From the NCBI GenBank assembly GCA_017449065.1, contig JAFSKF010000032.1, positions 1 through 64,000 of the forward strand: a stretch of 64,000 nt of DNA, read 5' to 3'. The notes under the pieces were generated by a model. It searched no databases and was not told the DNA's origin. It was given only the letters and a program-made list of their open reading frames with translations. The translations under genes and the position numbers were made by a program. Below, in pieces: positions 36,825 to 44,949 of this stretch. Position 1 is the first letter of the stretch; each line of letters opens with the position of its first letter. This DNA is from Bacteroidales bacterium (GTDB taxonomy: Bacteria; Bacteroidota; Bacteroidia; Bacteroidales; UBA3663).

Positions 36825-38561
36825 TTATTTTACGATGAATTTTCGTCCGTTCTTTACGTAGATTCCCCGGGTAGGGATGTTGACCTTCCGGCCAGAGAGA
36901 TCAAAGATGAATCCATTCTCTACAGGTTCAGCGGTTACGTTCGTAATACCGTCGGCTTCGAATGGCTGAGCACCTTTCACTGAGAATACCAGTCCGTTTT
37001 CCTGTTCTTCAGCTTTTGTCAGCTTCGAGCAGTCGATATAAGCGGTATTCGAGTTGACACGCTTGGCACGACCGGTTACGGCTTCAAATGTATCGCCATC
37101 ACCATTCAGAACCAGATAGTTCTTATCGGATTCCACATAGTAGGTGACGAATTCGTCAGCTACCAAAGCTCCATTGGCTTCCGGCTGAGCGACCTCGTTG
37201 GCACCGGCACGGAAGGCAGTCACGTTGCGGGTGGAGTTCGTACGTATGATGTAAGGCTTGCCGGCTTCCAGAATGCCGCTATAGGGCTTGGCATAGAGTT
37301 CTGCAGGTTCTGCAGGATTGTCGATACCGGCAATGTCGTAAACCTGAGCTCCGCAAAGAGCCGATGCAAAAGGCAGACAGAGGGTCATCACGTTGTTCTC
37401 CGAAGCATTCTCGATGATATAGTCGCCCGTATTGTCGGTACCGTCACCGATACCCGTCGAATAGGCAGGTGCTGTGTTCGTCAGCCAAGCGCCAGCGATA
37501 CCGTATTCCCAAGTGCTTACGCCTCCCCATAGACTCCATTTCAGCGAGGCAATCTTCGAGGCATCGAAGTTCTCAAGGTAGGCATCTTCGTCCATAGCCG
37601 TAGATGTGATGGTTGTCAGATCCTGAACGGCGCAGCGGGCACGATTCCACCAGCCATGACGCAGTGTGCCTGCATCGAATACATTGTCGTCGGCATCAGT
37701 CAGCAGATAGCGGATGTATGGTGTACTTTCACTGGCTGGCAACTGTGGTACCACTACCAGATATTTATAGTTACTCCAGTCGGCAGGCTGGTCTTCGAAG
37801 AACAGACCGGCTTCAGCGTTTTCGTTCATGTGCAGGGTTCCGGTGTTGTCAATGTATGAGGCGCTGCCGGGTTCCTCTTCGTTCAAGAACTCGTCGGTAA
37901 ACTGGAGCGTATTCTCGCTGAGCAGGTTCAGGTAGTCTTTTTCTCCATTCTCAAGGGTGCGTTCCAGATACATTGCGGAAATGGTTACGGTTACATCCGG
38001 ACCGGGAGCTGGATCCACGAAATCCGGATCATAATTTTCGTTCTCCGGATTGGTCTTATCGCCGTTAACATCCCAATAGTTCCAGAATTTGAACTGCTTG
38101 ATATTGGACAGATCCAGTTGTCCGTCACCGTTGTTGCGGTCAAGACCTTCACGGAAGTCAATTTCATATTCCACTTCCTCGTCCATTTCTACCACATTGT
38201 CAGGCATCGTATATTGTCCTTCTTCGCCCACGCCATTGAAGCTGGCATAGTCGCGAATATTAAATGTCAGATTGTTGCCGACAACGGATTTCAGACGAAT
38301 GACCAGTTTGTCGTACTTCGACATATCAACACCGGGTTCCCAGAACGGACCTCCAAAATCCCATCCTACAGCACAGAACATACCGTGAATGGTGAACGAA
38401 TTTTCAACAGCGTTGACTTCGTTCGGGTTTTCATCCCAGTCCCATACCTTCTGGTTGAACGTCGGGTCGCTGACGCGATAGAACTGACGAACCTTTTGTT
38501 GTGCGATGGCTGTGATGGCCAGACAGAACATTGCCACGATGAGTAAAATGTTTTTCTTCAT
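36825..38561 (-). CDS. Secreted multidomain protein, probably carbohydrate-binding
   Basis: The 578-residue product is not a named enzyme. It has a signal peptide (MKKNILLIVAMFCLAITAIAQ) and two beta-sandwich-like modules (about residues 25-205 and 225-365) with DMSKYDKLVIRLKS and WSNYKYLVVVPQL strands, the pattern of galactose-binding/CBM folds. A third module contains NNVMTLCLPFASALCGAQVYD, and a terminal motif GIYVKNGRKFIVK closes it. No catalytic signature was recognised. A protein with the same module order is encoded at 43163-44797. It is the first gene after promoter B, ahead of the GH5-GH43 enzyme. A role in binding xylan or arranging enzymes at the surface is inferred. Confidence 0.55.
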   Translation of the reverse strand: MKKNILLIVAMFCLAITAIAQQKVRQFYRVSDPTFNQKVWDWDENPNEVNAVENSFTIHGMFCAVGWDFGGPFWEPGVDMSKYDKLVIRLKSVVGNNLTFNIRDYASFNGVGEEGQYTMPDNVVEMDEEVEYEIDFREGLDRNNGDGQLDLSNIKQFKFWNYWDVNGDKTNPENENYDPDFVDPAPGPDVTVTISAMYLERTLENGEKDYLNLLSENTLQFTDEFLNEEEPGSASYIDNTGTLHMNENAEAGLFFEDQPADWSNYKYLVVVPQLPASESTPYIRYLLTDADDNVFDAGTLRHGWWNRARCAVQDLTTITSTAMDEDAYLENFDASKIASLKWSLWGGVSTWEYGIAGAWLTNTAPAYSTGIGDGTDNTGDYIIENASENNVMTLCLPFASALCGAQVYDIAGIDNPAEPAELYAKPYSGILEAGKPYIIRTNSTRNVTAFRAGANEVAQPEANGALVADEFVTYYVESDKNYLVLNGDGDTFEAVTGRAKRVNSNTAYIDCSKLTKAEEQENGLVFSVKGAQPFEADGITNVTAEPVENGFIFDLSGRKVNIPTRGIYVKNGRKFIVK

Positions 38562-38604
38562 AATTTATTGGTTTAAGTTTGACATGTGTATCAAATCGGT
38601 GGTG

Positions 38605-38670
38605 CAAAGTTACGGGAAAGCCCCCAAAGAGACTTTCCCGCATGTTGCATCGGATGGGTCGATTGTTGCA
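38605..38670 (-). promoter_or_regulatory. Regulator site and promoter B
   Basis: Read on the minus strand: TGCAAC (38665-38670), 15 bp, TGCAAC (38644-38649), 31 bp, TAACTTTG (38605-38612). Geometry is identical to the other five sites. The spacer contains CGGGAAAG/CTTTCCCG, an inverted repeat matching the one in promoter A. The site begins 5 bp after the stop of the upstream GH127/146 gene, as site A does after the GH5-GH43 gene. Confidence 0.85.
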
Positions 38671-38675
38671 CCCCC

Positions 38676-41219
38676 TTATTTTACTATGATTTTTTTGTTT
38701 CTTGATATATATATGCCCCGTGGAAGACCATTATCAGTGGTGTTTACGCTTCTTCCGTCAAGCGTGAACAATTGTTCGTCTGCACGGGGCAAATTAAAAT
38801 TTACCGTTCTCAGATCGTTGACTTCATCAGCAGAAATGAGCAAACGTACGTAGTAGATGCCTCCAAAAATGTTTCCGCTCTTAGCCTTGAACTTTACGCG
38901 GACTTCGGTCTTGCCCTCCAAGAGGGATGCCGGGATTTCGTACTCTTTGTTGACAAACTCGTTCTTGCCGCCAGTCAGCGTCTCGGTGGCAATGGTCTGA
39001 TTGTCTATCTGGATATCGAATTTCCGGTTTCCGGCATCACCGCCCCAGTAACGAACCATCAGAGTTACTTTTTCGGATTTACCTTTGGTCTGCATTTTGT
39101 AACTGACGTAACCGGAGCCGTCGCGCCAGTATTCACCCTGATATTCGCCCTTGTTTGAGTTCTGCACCTGCATGTAGTGGTCGGCTTCGCTCTGTTGCGT
39201 GCCGGCATCCACATAGTCAAGAGTTCTGGATTCGAGCAATTGGGCAGCCGCCTCTTCTGCTTCCAGTTCTGCCTTGATGCTGTTCCACTTCTCGCCATCA
39301 ACGTTCAGCCAGTACATCATGTAGCGGGCTTCGTGAATATTGGCAAAAGGTTCCAGCACAAGGTCACTCCATTTTTCGTCATTGTAATAGCCGTTAATCT
39401 TAAAATGAAGTTTCGAGAGGTCAACCGGCTGTACGGCTGTCACCAGATCTTCACGGTTGCCTATCAAGAGCGGTGCCGTATAGATGTTTTTCTGTTGTCC
39501 GCTTGCCACGTGTCCCATACGGCTGTCATCAGCAAAGATGCCCGTGAGTCCGTCGGTGCCCGTCTTGGCTCCCAAAAGGATGGGACCGTATTTGAAGGCT
39601 ACATAGTCGGTGTAGTTCTGCAGCGGTTGCAGCGTCACCTGCATGGGCAGGCTCACTTCCACCACATCGCCTGCCTGCCAGATGCGGCTGACGGGCAGAT
39701 AACCCAGAGTCTCCGTAGCATTGACGGCAGTACCATTCACTTTCACCTCAAAGCCGGAGCACCAATTCGGATGGCGCACGTTCAGGGTGAATGTTCCGCC
39801 TTTCAGAATCGTGATTTTTGTGGCTGCCTCGTAGGGGAACGATGTTTCCTGAGTCAGTTTTACTCCCTTTTCGCTCCAGGTCAGCGTTGTCGGAACAAAC
39901 AGATTGACATAAAGATTCTCTCCATCGTGGGCATAGACGAACTCTCCGTACTTCCCATGATTCTCCATGCCGGTTCCCACACAGCACCACATGGCCTGAT
40001 TAACCTGTGAATATACACGGTAGTGTTGCGGACGGGCAGAGGTGAAATAGACATAGCCGCCTGTTTCAGGATGTTGCGACGAGAGGATGTGATTGTACAT
40101 GGCCTGCTCGTAGAAGTCGCCGTACATTGAGTTGTGGCTGTCGGCAAACAGGTCTTCCGTCAGTTTCATCATGTTGTTGGTGTTGCAGGTTTCCACACCC
40201 TCCACGCTGGTGATGAAGTTGCCGTATTGCTGGTCGTTCGGGAACCATTCGGCAATCGAGTTGCCGCCTACGGCAATCGTGCGTTTATTGACTACGTTTT
40301 TCCAGAAGTTCAGGGCTGCTTTCTTGTAGGTATTGGAACCGTCCTGCTGGTAGGTCCGTTCGAATCCCACCACTTTCGGAACCTGCGTGTTCGCATGAAC
40401 GTTATTGATGGTAGTGGTTGTGTTGGCAGCCATTCCTGTCAGCAGCCATTTGTGGGCATAGCGCTTCGAGGCGGTGAGGTATTTTTCTTCGCCCGTCATC
40501 TGATAGGCATCGGCAAACATCTCGTTGATGCCACCGTGTTCCTGGTTGAGCAGTCCCTGCAGCTGATCGTCGGTAAGTCCGGAGACAAGGTTCACACCCC
40601 AGTCGCAGAATTTCAGGAAAACCTCTTTGGCTTCTTCGTTCCCCGCATAGACCCAGGCATCACGCAGTCCGGCCATCGTCTTGTGAATGTTGTAGAAAGG
40701 TACCCACGACTTCCAGTATTCGTCCATGTTGCCCGCAGCCAGTGTGGTAAAGACTTTTTCGGAGTTATACACGGCACCACAGTAGCCTTTCATCATATCG
40801 ATACCCTTGGCATCCCAAGCGTCCTGGCATTCCTTCAATCGTGTGACGAACTGATCCATACGCTCTTTCAGTTGAGCCTTTACAGTGACATCCTGACACG
40901 AGGCATACGAGATGGCCAGGGCAGAGATGTAGTGACCGCCCACATGCCCCTGCAATCCATACGTTCCGCCCCAGTTTTCGAAGGCTTTGCCGCTTTCCGG
41001 CAGCCCTGCCTGGTTTTCGTAGGGTTGCATCAGTCGTCCGAGGTCATATTGCAGCAAAACCTGATCATTCAGATCCTGTGCATGCCGGAACGGTCCGTCG
41101 TTAATCACTACATCCTGCAGATCGAACAGTTGCGGATAGAGTTTGCTCTGTGCATTGGCGGAAGCTGCCATAGTCAATGCCAGTAAGGCGACAGTTATTC
41201 GTTTTTCTTGTCGTTTCAT
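38676..41219 (-). CDS. GH127/GH146 family beta-L-arabinofuranosidase (DUF1680), secreted
   Basis: This 847-residue protein has a signal peptide (ALLALTMAASANAQ) and an alpha/alpha-barrel typical of the DUF1680 families. The metal/catalytic motif of these cysteine-dependent glycosidases is visible as VETCNTNNMMKLT, carrying Glu and Cys, and MWCCVGTGMENH, carrying the Cys pair. GHVGGHYISALAISYAS is a further family segment. A beta-rich C-terminal part (MVRYWGGDAGNRKFDIQIDN) and a terminal motif (GIYISRNKKIIVK) follow. Such enzymes remove beta-linked L-arabinofuranose from plant glycans. It begins 24 bp after the stop of a GH31 remnant and probably belongs to the transcript from promoter C. Confidence 0.87.
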   Translation of the reverse strand: MKRQEKRITVALLALTMAASANAQSKLYPQLFDLQDVVINDGPFRHAQDLNDQVLLQYDLGRLMQPYENQAGLPESGKAFENWGGTYGLQGHVGGHYISALAISYASCQDVTVKAQLKERMDQFVTRLKECQDAWDAKGIDMMKGYCGAVYNSEKVFTTLAAGNMDEYWKSWVPFYNIHKTMAGLRDAWVYAGNEEAKEVFLKFCDWGVNLVSGLTDDQLQGLLNQEHGGINEMFADAYQMTGEEKYLTASKRYAHKWLLTGMAANTTTTINNVHANTQVPKVVGFERTYQQDGSNTYKKAALNFWKNVVNKRTIAVGGNSIAEWFPNDQQYGNFITSVEGVETCNTNNMMKLTEDLFADSHNSMYGDFYEQAMYNHILSSQHPETGGYVYFTSARPQHYRVYSQVNQAMWCCVGTGMENHGKYGEFVYAHDGENLYVNLFVPTTLTWSEKGVKLTQETSFPYEAATKITILKGGTFTLNVRHPNWCSGFEVKVNGTAVNATETLGYLPVSRIWQAGDVVEVSLPMQVTLQPLQNYTDYVAFKYGPILLGAKTGTDGLTGIFADDSRMGHVASGQQKNIYTAPLLIGNREDLVTAVQPVDLSKLHFKINGYYNDEKWSDLVLEPFANIHEARYMMYWLNVDGEKWNSIKAELEAEEAAAQLLESRTLDYVDAGTQQSEADHYMQVQNSNKGEYQGEYWRDGSGYVSYKMQTKGKSEKVTLMVRYWGGDAGNRKFDIQIDNQTIATETLTGGKNEFVNKEYEIPASLLEGKTEVRVKFKAKSGNIFGGIYYVRLLISADEVNDLRTVNFNLPRADEQLFTLDGRSVNTTDNGLPRGIYISRNKKIIVK

Positions 41220-41243
41220 AAATCTCTGTGATTATAGTAAGTA

Positions 41244-41460
41244 TTATAGTTTTACGTTAATAGTCTTTCCCGAATAACTGACAGTTTTCGAGGTGCCGTC
41301 GGGAAGGATAACCGAGAACTGACGAGTCTTTGCGGAAGCATCGAATCCGCCTTTCTGTCGCCCGATGGTCAGGGTATGGCGACGGTCGTTCCATTGCATG
41401 GGTATTTCAGCATACATCCCCTGTTCGTAGGCATAGGTCTCGCCGTCATCTTCGGGATCT
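41244..41460 (-). pseudogene. 3' remnant of a GH31 glycosidase gene
   Basis: The minus-strand frame ending in TAA at 41244-41246 has no start codon but encodes about 71 residues resembling the C-terminal DUF5110 domain of GH31 enzymes. Examples are DPEDDGETYAYEQGMYAEIP, LTIGRQKGGF and the ending GKTINVKL. A GH31 enzyme is normally 700-900 residues, so more than 90 percent is missing. The remnant abuts 41-bp tandem repeats at 41471-41620. GH31 alpha-xylosidases or alpha-glucosidases are common members of xylan loci, so this was probably a functional part of the operon. Confidence 0.72.
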
Positions 41461-41470
41461 CTCGCTGATT

Positions 41471-41620
41471 GCGTCAGCGGGAACTCCGGAGGAAAAGAAA
41501 TGGAATCTGCTGTGTCAGCGGGAACTCTGGAGGAAAAGAAATGGAATCTGCTGCGTCAGCGGGAACTCCGGAGGAAAAGAAATGGAATCCGCTGCGTCAG
41601 CGGGAACTCCAGGACGCTGA
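41471..41620 (-). repeat. 41-bp tandem repeat at the GH31 deletion
   Basis: Three full copies and one partial copy of a 41-bp unit start at 41471, 41512, 41553 and 41594, each with GCGTCAGCGGGAACTC followed by GGAGGAAAAGAAATGGAA. Copies differ at only one or two positions. The period is not a multiple of three, so no reading frame is preserved. It fills the space between the GH43 stop and the GH31 remnant and probably marks the rearrangement that removed the gene. Confidence 0.9.
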
Positions 41621-41623
41621 ACT

Positions 41624-42613
41624 CTATTTATTTTGTGGCAATGTAATTTTCGGAATCCGTCCGTCCTTCTGGCGCTTGAACTTCAGGATGGCGGTGCTGC
41701 GGCGGAAGCCGTTGCCACCGCTGGGGATGCCGTCGTGATAGAACAGGTAGTTCTTGCCCCGAAACCGAATGGTGCCGCCATGGATGGTGAACGAGCCGGG
41801 AGCCTCGTCGGTGATGCGACCTTCATAATGCCAAGGGCCGTGTATGCTCTTGGCGGTGGAGTAGGCCCAGTGCTCGGGCACGCCACCTGCGGCATACTCC
41901 AGGAAGTAGGTGTCTCCGATTTTATAGATCCATGGAGCTTCCTCGAAGTTGGTTTTCAGCATTTTCTTGTTATACTGATAATCCTGCTTCATTACACGCG
42001 GACCGAACTGTGCCTCGTCATCGAGCATGGAACGCATGTCGCAGATGCCTTGGTTGGCGAAAGAGGTGTCGATGCTGATCATGTCTTCGTTCAGTTTGGC
42101 ATACCAGCAACCGTTGTTGCCCCAGAAAAGGTAGGCCTGTCCGTCATCGTCAATAAATACGGTAGGGTCGATGTAGCCCCAGTTGCCGGGAATCAGCGGC
42201 TTCCCGATCGGGTCGGTCCAGGGTCCTTCGGGTCGGTCTGCCACAGCCACTCCGATACCGTGCAGGTGGTTGGTGTTGTCTTCAGCTGCCACATACCAGT
42301 ACCATTTGCCATTACGCTCGATGGCTTGCGACGCCCAGGCATTGTCGCCCTGTCGTGCCCATTGGAAGGTGGCAGTAGTCATCACCACGCCATGATTTTT
42401 CCAGTGTTTCATGTCGCGTGTAGAGAAAAGCTGCCAGTCGGGCATGCGGAAATAAGTGGCGGTATCCATGTCATGGCCGGTAAACACATAGAGTGTCTTG
42501 CCCGAGACCACAGGAGCCGGATCGGGCGTATAGGAATCGGTTTCGATGCGCATTTGCGCTTGTCCTGCTATAGTCAGCATAACAGAGACGGTGAGGAGAA
42601 AGGTTCTTTTCAT
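41624..42613 (-). CDS. GH43 glycosidase, secreted, single domain
   Basis: From the start at 42613 (MKRTFLLTVSVMLTIAGQAQ, a clear signal peptide) the protein has 329 residues, the size of a bare five-bladed GH43 propeller. The catalytic residues are visible: general base Asp in SYTPDPAPVV, modulating Asp in GYIDPTVFIDDDG and acid Glu in NFEEAPWIY. No binding module or C-terminal sorting motif is present, unlike its neighbours. An upstream ATG at 42667 overlaps the promoter region and is rejected. It is the first gene after promoter C. Arabinofuranosidase or xylosidase action on xylan side chains is likely; the precise activity is not readable. Confidence 0.88.
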   Translation of the reverse strand: MKRTFLLTVSVMLTIAGQAQMRIETDSYTPDPAPVVSGKTLYVFTGHDMDTATYFRMPDWQLFSTRDMKHWKNHGVVMTTATFQWARQGDNAWASQAIERNGKWYWYVAAEDNTNHLHGIGVAVADRPEGPWTDPIGKPLIPGNWGYIDPTVFIDDDGQAYLFWGNNGCWYAKLNEDMISIDTSFANQGICDMRSMLDDEAQFGPRVMKQDYQYNKKMLKTNFEEAPWIYKIGDTYFLEYAAGGVPEHWAYSTAKSIHGPWHYEGRITDEAPGSFTIHGGTIRFRGKNYLFYHDGIPSGGNGFRRSTAILKFKRQKDGRIPKITLPQNK

Positions 42614-42638
42614 ATAGTTCGAATTCATTTTTGCTGTG

Positions 42639-42704
42639 CAAAGGTAGGCATAACGGAGCGAAGCCATTGCGCTGTATGTCGCAATGGCTTCGCTGAATGT
42701 TGCA
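42639..42704 (-). promoter_or_regulatory. Regulator site and promoter C with a perfect inverted repeat
   Basis: Read on the minus strand: TGCAAC (42699-42704), 15 bp, TGCGAC (42678-42683), 31 bp, TACCTTTG (42639-42646). In addition, a perfect 15-bp inverted repeat (42657-42671 and 42680-42694, arm AGCGAAGCCATTGCG) with an 8-bp centre covers the proximal half-site and the space between the half-sites. This could form a cruciform or be a second protein site. It drives GH43 and presumably GH127/146. Confidence 0.83.
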
Positions 42705-42753
42705 ATACCGGATTCTTGGCATATTGTCAGGAGCCGGATGTGCGAGGCTTGGA

Positions 42754-42918
42754 TTAATCATCCTGCCAGAGGCGGGAACGGCTGGCGCCACCCACCTCGC
42801 CTTCAGTAGCATCCCCTCCGAATCCCATAGTAGTTTCCGTTGTTCGTCCTGATCCGGCAATCATTTGCGTCTGGACCTCGATGCTAACAGAAAGAGGTTT
42901 TTGATAGTTCTTTTTCAT
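42754..42918 (-). CDS. Small protein of 54 residues, paralogue 2
   Basis: This short ORF starts MKKNYQKPLSVSIEVQTQMI and continues through AGSG, a Thr-rich stretch, MGFGGDATEGEVGGASR and a short end WQDD. It is clearly related to the ORF at 42963-43133, with the same start MKKNYQKP, the same IA-x-SG segment and the same MGFG-x-A-x-GEVG-x-A-R pattern. No signal peptide or membrane segment is seen, and no RiPP maturation enzyme is encoded nearby. The two ORFs lie between the gene at 43163 and promoter C, probably at the 3' end of the transcript from promoter D. Function is unknown. Confidence 0.7.
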   Translation of the reverse strand: MKKNYQKPLSVSIEVQTQMIAGSGRTTETTMGFGGDATEGEVGGASRSRLWQDD

Positions 42919-42962
42919 AATTTGTGCCTCCTATTATTTTCAAATAGATTACATAAGAGAAA

Positions 42963-43133
42963 TTATTCTTCTTCGTACCATTTGCCCCAGCCTCGGGGAG
43001 CATTTCCAACCTCTCCGTTCTGGGCGTTGTCGCCAAAGCCCATGGTGTTTCCGGTTACTTGACCGGAAGCAGCAATCACTTCCGTATTAATATCTATACT
43101 AAGCATAGATGGCTTCTGATAATTCTTTTTCAT
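42963..43133 (-). CDS. Small protein of 56 residues, paralogue 1
   Basis: The ORF starts MKKNYQKPSMLSIDINTEVI, continues IAASG and MGFGDNAQNGEVGNAPRGW and ends in KWYEEE. It begins 29 bp after the stop of the secreted protein gene at 43163, and its paralogue begins 44 bp further on. Conservation is concentrated in the first eight residues and in the MGFG/GEVG region, with the middle and the tail variable, a pattern reminiscent of leader/core peptides but not proof of it. No precedent is recognised with certainty; short MKK-x-Y-x-KP ORFs do occur in Bacteroidales. Confidence 0.7.
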   Translation of the reverse strand: MKKNYQKPSMLSIDINTEVIAASGQVTGNTMGFGDNAQNGEVGNAPRGWGKWYEEE

Positions 43134-43162
43134 AAGGCTTCACTACGTTTAATAATTTCAAT

Positions 43163-44797
43163 TTACTTCAGTATGATCTTCTTGCCGTTCTTTACAAAGA
43201 TACCCTTTGTTGGCTGCTTCACCTGAACACCGCTGAGCGAGTAGATAGGCGTATTGGCTTCGGTAGCATTGACAGTTTCGATGCTGGTTACTTCTTCACT
43301 GAAGAGACCGATACGCATTGCACCGGCAGGGGCAGTAGTTACTTCCAGTTCAGGAACCTTTGTGAAATAGGCGCGATAGAGACCCACCTGATTCTGATTG
43401 GCTACCGTTACTTTCTTCCACTGGTTGCCTACAAGGATATAGGAATCGGCAGGCACGTAGCGGGTGGCGGCATTGAAGTAGCCAATCAGGGCGTTGCCTG
43501 TAGCAGGTTCTGTCAGATTGTCGGCTGCGCCAGTCTTGGTGAAGGTGATGTCCTCAGCATCGGTGCTCTGGAATACATATCCCTTACCAGCTTCCATTTC
43601 GCTGACAGCCTCCAAATAGACATAGGTTGCATCCCAGCCCACTACATCATAGACGTTGGCATTGCTGGGCGTAGAGGCAGCGAAAGGCAGGCAGATGGTG
43701 CCGTAGGTTGAGGCATTTTCATTATTGCGGACAAGATAAACATTTGGAGTTCCTGGCTTAGCCAGATACATTTCTTCAATGGTGGCACTAGCGTTCTGCG
43801 ACCAACTCCAGAAACGGATGGAGTTAATCATAGATAAATCAATTGCCTCTGCACCATCTTGGTTTGTCGTCAACCCATTGGTCAGGTCAATGGTTGCCTG
43901 ATAATTATTAGCAGTGATCAATGCAACCGTATATTGACCTGCTGCATTATTTTCAGCGTCTTTCTTTCCGAATATGCGTAACTCGATGCCAGGATAGTAG
44001 GTGTTCTCGTAATTCACAGTTTCTGTGTCTCTATACTTTGTCTCGCCTCCTTCTTCATACGCTTCCTGAACATACGGATGAGCCGCTACATCTTTCAGTT
44101 TTACGACCAGGCTGCTATAAGAGGAAATGTCTAATTTGTCAGTCCACCAGTATTCCCAGCCTACAGCACCACCAAAGTCCTTTATCAAAAAACTATTGCT
44201 TGCCTCTGTCTTCTGATTTGTACCCCAAATGGTTGTGCTGAATGCAGCATCGCTAACATTGAAATTGCTTTTTATCGTTGTAGCTTGCTCAATGACTTGA
44301 TCAATGTCGGCCGGTGCCAGGTAGAATCTTTTAATTTTGATGACTTGACTCTTTCCCCATCCCGTTCTAATCATCAATTGTCCGGCATTTGTCAGGTCTA
44401 TCTCCTCGCCAATGGCATGATCTGTATTTGCATCATTAGTGATTTTCAGACCGGTCAAAGGAATAGAAAGCTTTGTTTGTCCTGTTTCCAAAATAGTCAT
44501 ATGCTTGGGACCCCAGAAACCGTAAGGGAGCACGCAAACTTCCACATTTGCCGTAGTAGCCTCTTCCAATTCTAAAACCAGTTTAGAATAGCCGGAGATA
44601 TCGGTCACTGCCCATGTTACAGCGGCATTGGCATCGTCAGTGTTCTCGTAGGTAAGGGTGTTACCGCTAAAAGTTAGTTTCTCACCGTTCCACTCCTTCG
44701 TAGCATCGGCCAGATTAAAATAGATGCGTTCAGTTGCTGCCTGCACCCCGGCGACTGCCATGAGCACGGCTGCGATTAAAAATGTAATTCTTTTCAT
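43163..44797 (-). CDS. Secreted multidomain protein, probably carbohydrate-binding (paralogue of 36825-38561)
   Basis: This 544-residue protein has a signal peptide (MKRITFLIAAVLMAVAGVQA) and at least two beta-sandwich modules (about 22-155 and 170-345) with DISGYSKLVLELEEA and DISSYSSLVVKLKDV strands. A module with ASTYGTICLPFAASTPSNANVYD and a terminal motif GIFVKNGKKIILK follow. The module order and the CLPFA segment match the product of 36825-38561. No catalytic residues were recognised. It is the first gene after promoter D. Binding of plant cell-wall polysaccharide at the cell surface is inferred from context only. Confidence 0.55.
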   Translation of the reverse strand: MKRITFLIAAVLMAVAGVQAATERIYFNLADATKEWNGEKLTFSGNTLTYENTDDANAAVTWAVTDISGYSKLVLELEEATTANVEVCVLPYGFWGPKHMTILETGQTKLSIPLTGLKITNDANTDHAIGEEIDLTNAGQLMIRTGWGKSQVIKIKRFYLAPADIDQVIEQATTIKSNFNVSDAAFSTTIWGTNQKTEASNSFLIKDFGGAVGWEYWWTDKLDISSYSSLVVKLKDVAAHPYVQEAYEEGGETKYRDTETVNYENTYYPGIELRIFGKKDAENNAAGQYTVALITANNYQATIDLTNGLTTNQDGAEAIDLSMINSIRFWSWSQNASATIEEMYLAKPGTPNVYLVRNNENASTYGTICLPFAASTPSNANVYDVVGWDATYVYLEAVSEMEAGKGYVFQSTDAEDITFTKTGAADNLTEPATGNALIGYFNAATRYVPADSYILVGNQWKKVTVANQNQVGLYRAYFTKVPELEVTTAPAGAMRIGLFSEEVTSIETVNATEANTPIYSLSGVQVKQPTKGIFVKNGKKIILK

Positions 44798-44864
44798 GTT
44801 TGTTTTGATTAAATTAAAGGGTTAATATTATGTGTTAGAAGTTTGTTCTGTTGTTTTTCGGTTG

Positions 44865-44930
44865 CAAAGGTAGGGCTTATTCTGAAGACTGTTTGGGCGG
44901 GATGTTGCATCCAGTGGATGAAACGTTGCA
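44865..44930 (-). promoter_or_regulatory. Regulator site and promoter D
   Basis: Read on the minus strand: TGCAAC (44925-44930), 15 bp, TGCAAC (44904-44909), 31 bp, TACCTTTG (44865-44872). Both half-sites are exact. It precedes the secreted protein gene at 44797 with a predicted leader of about 60 nt. Confidence 0.86.
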
Positions 44931-44949
44931 CGGGGCGGAAAAGGTCAAA

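Noticed and set aside
40134-41186. Plus-strand open frame of 350 codons
   Set aside because: It is antisense to the well-supported GH127/146 gene and shows no recognisable protein features.
41633-42757. Plus-strand open frame of 374 codons
   Set aside because: It is antisense to the GH43 gene and its promoter; GH43 has a full catalytic triad and signal peptide on the other strand.
42754-43133. RiPP precursor peptides with a complete biosynthetic cluster
   Set aside because: The two small ORFs look precursor-like, but no radical SAM, cyclodehydratase, lanthipeptide synthetase or peptidase-transporter gene is nearby, so a RiPP cluster cannot be claimed.
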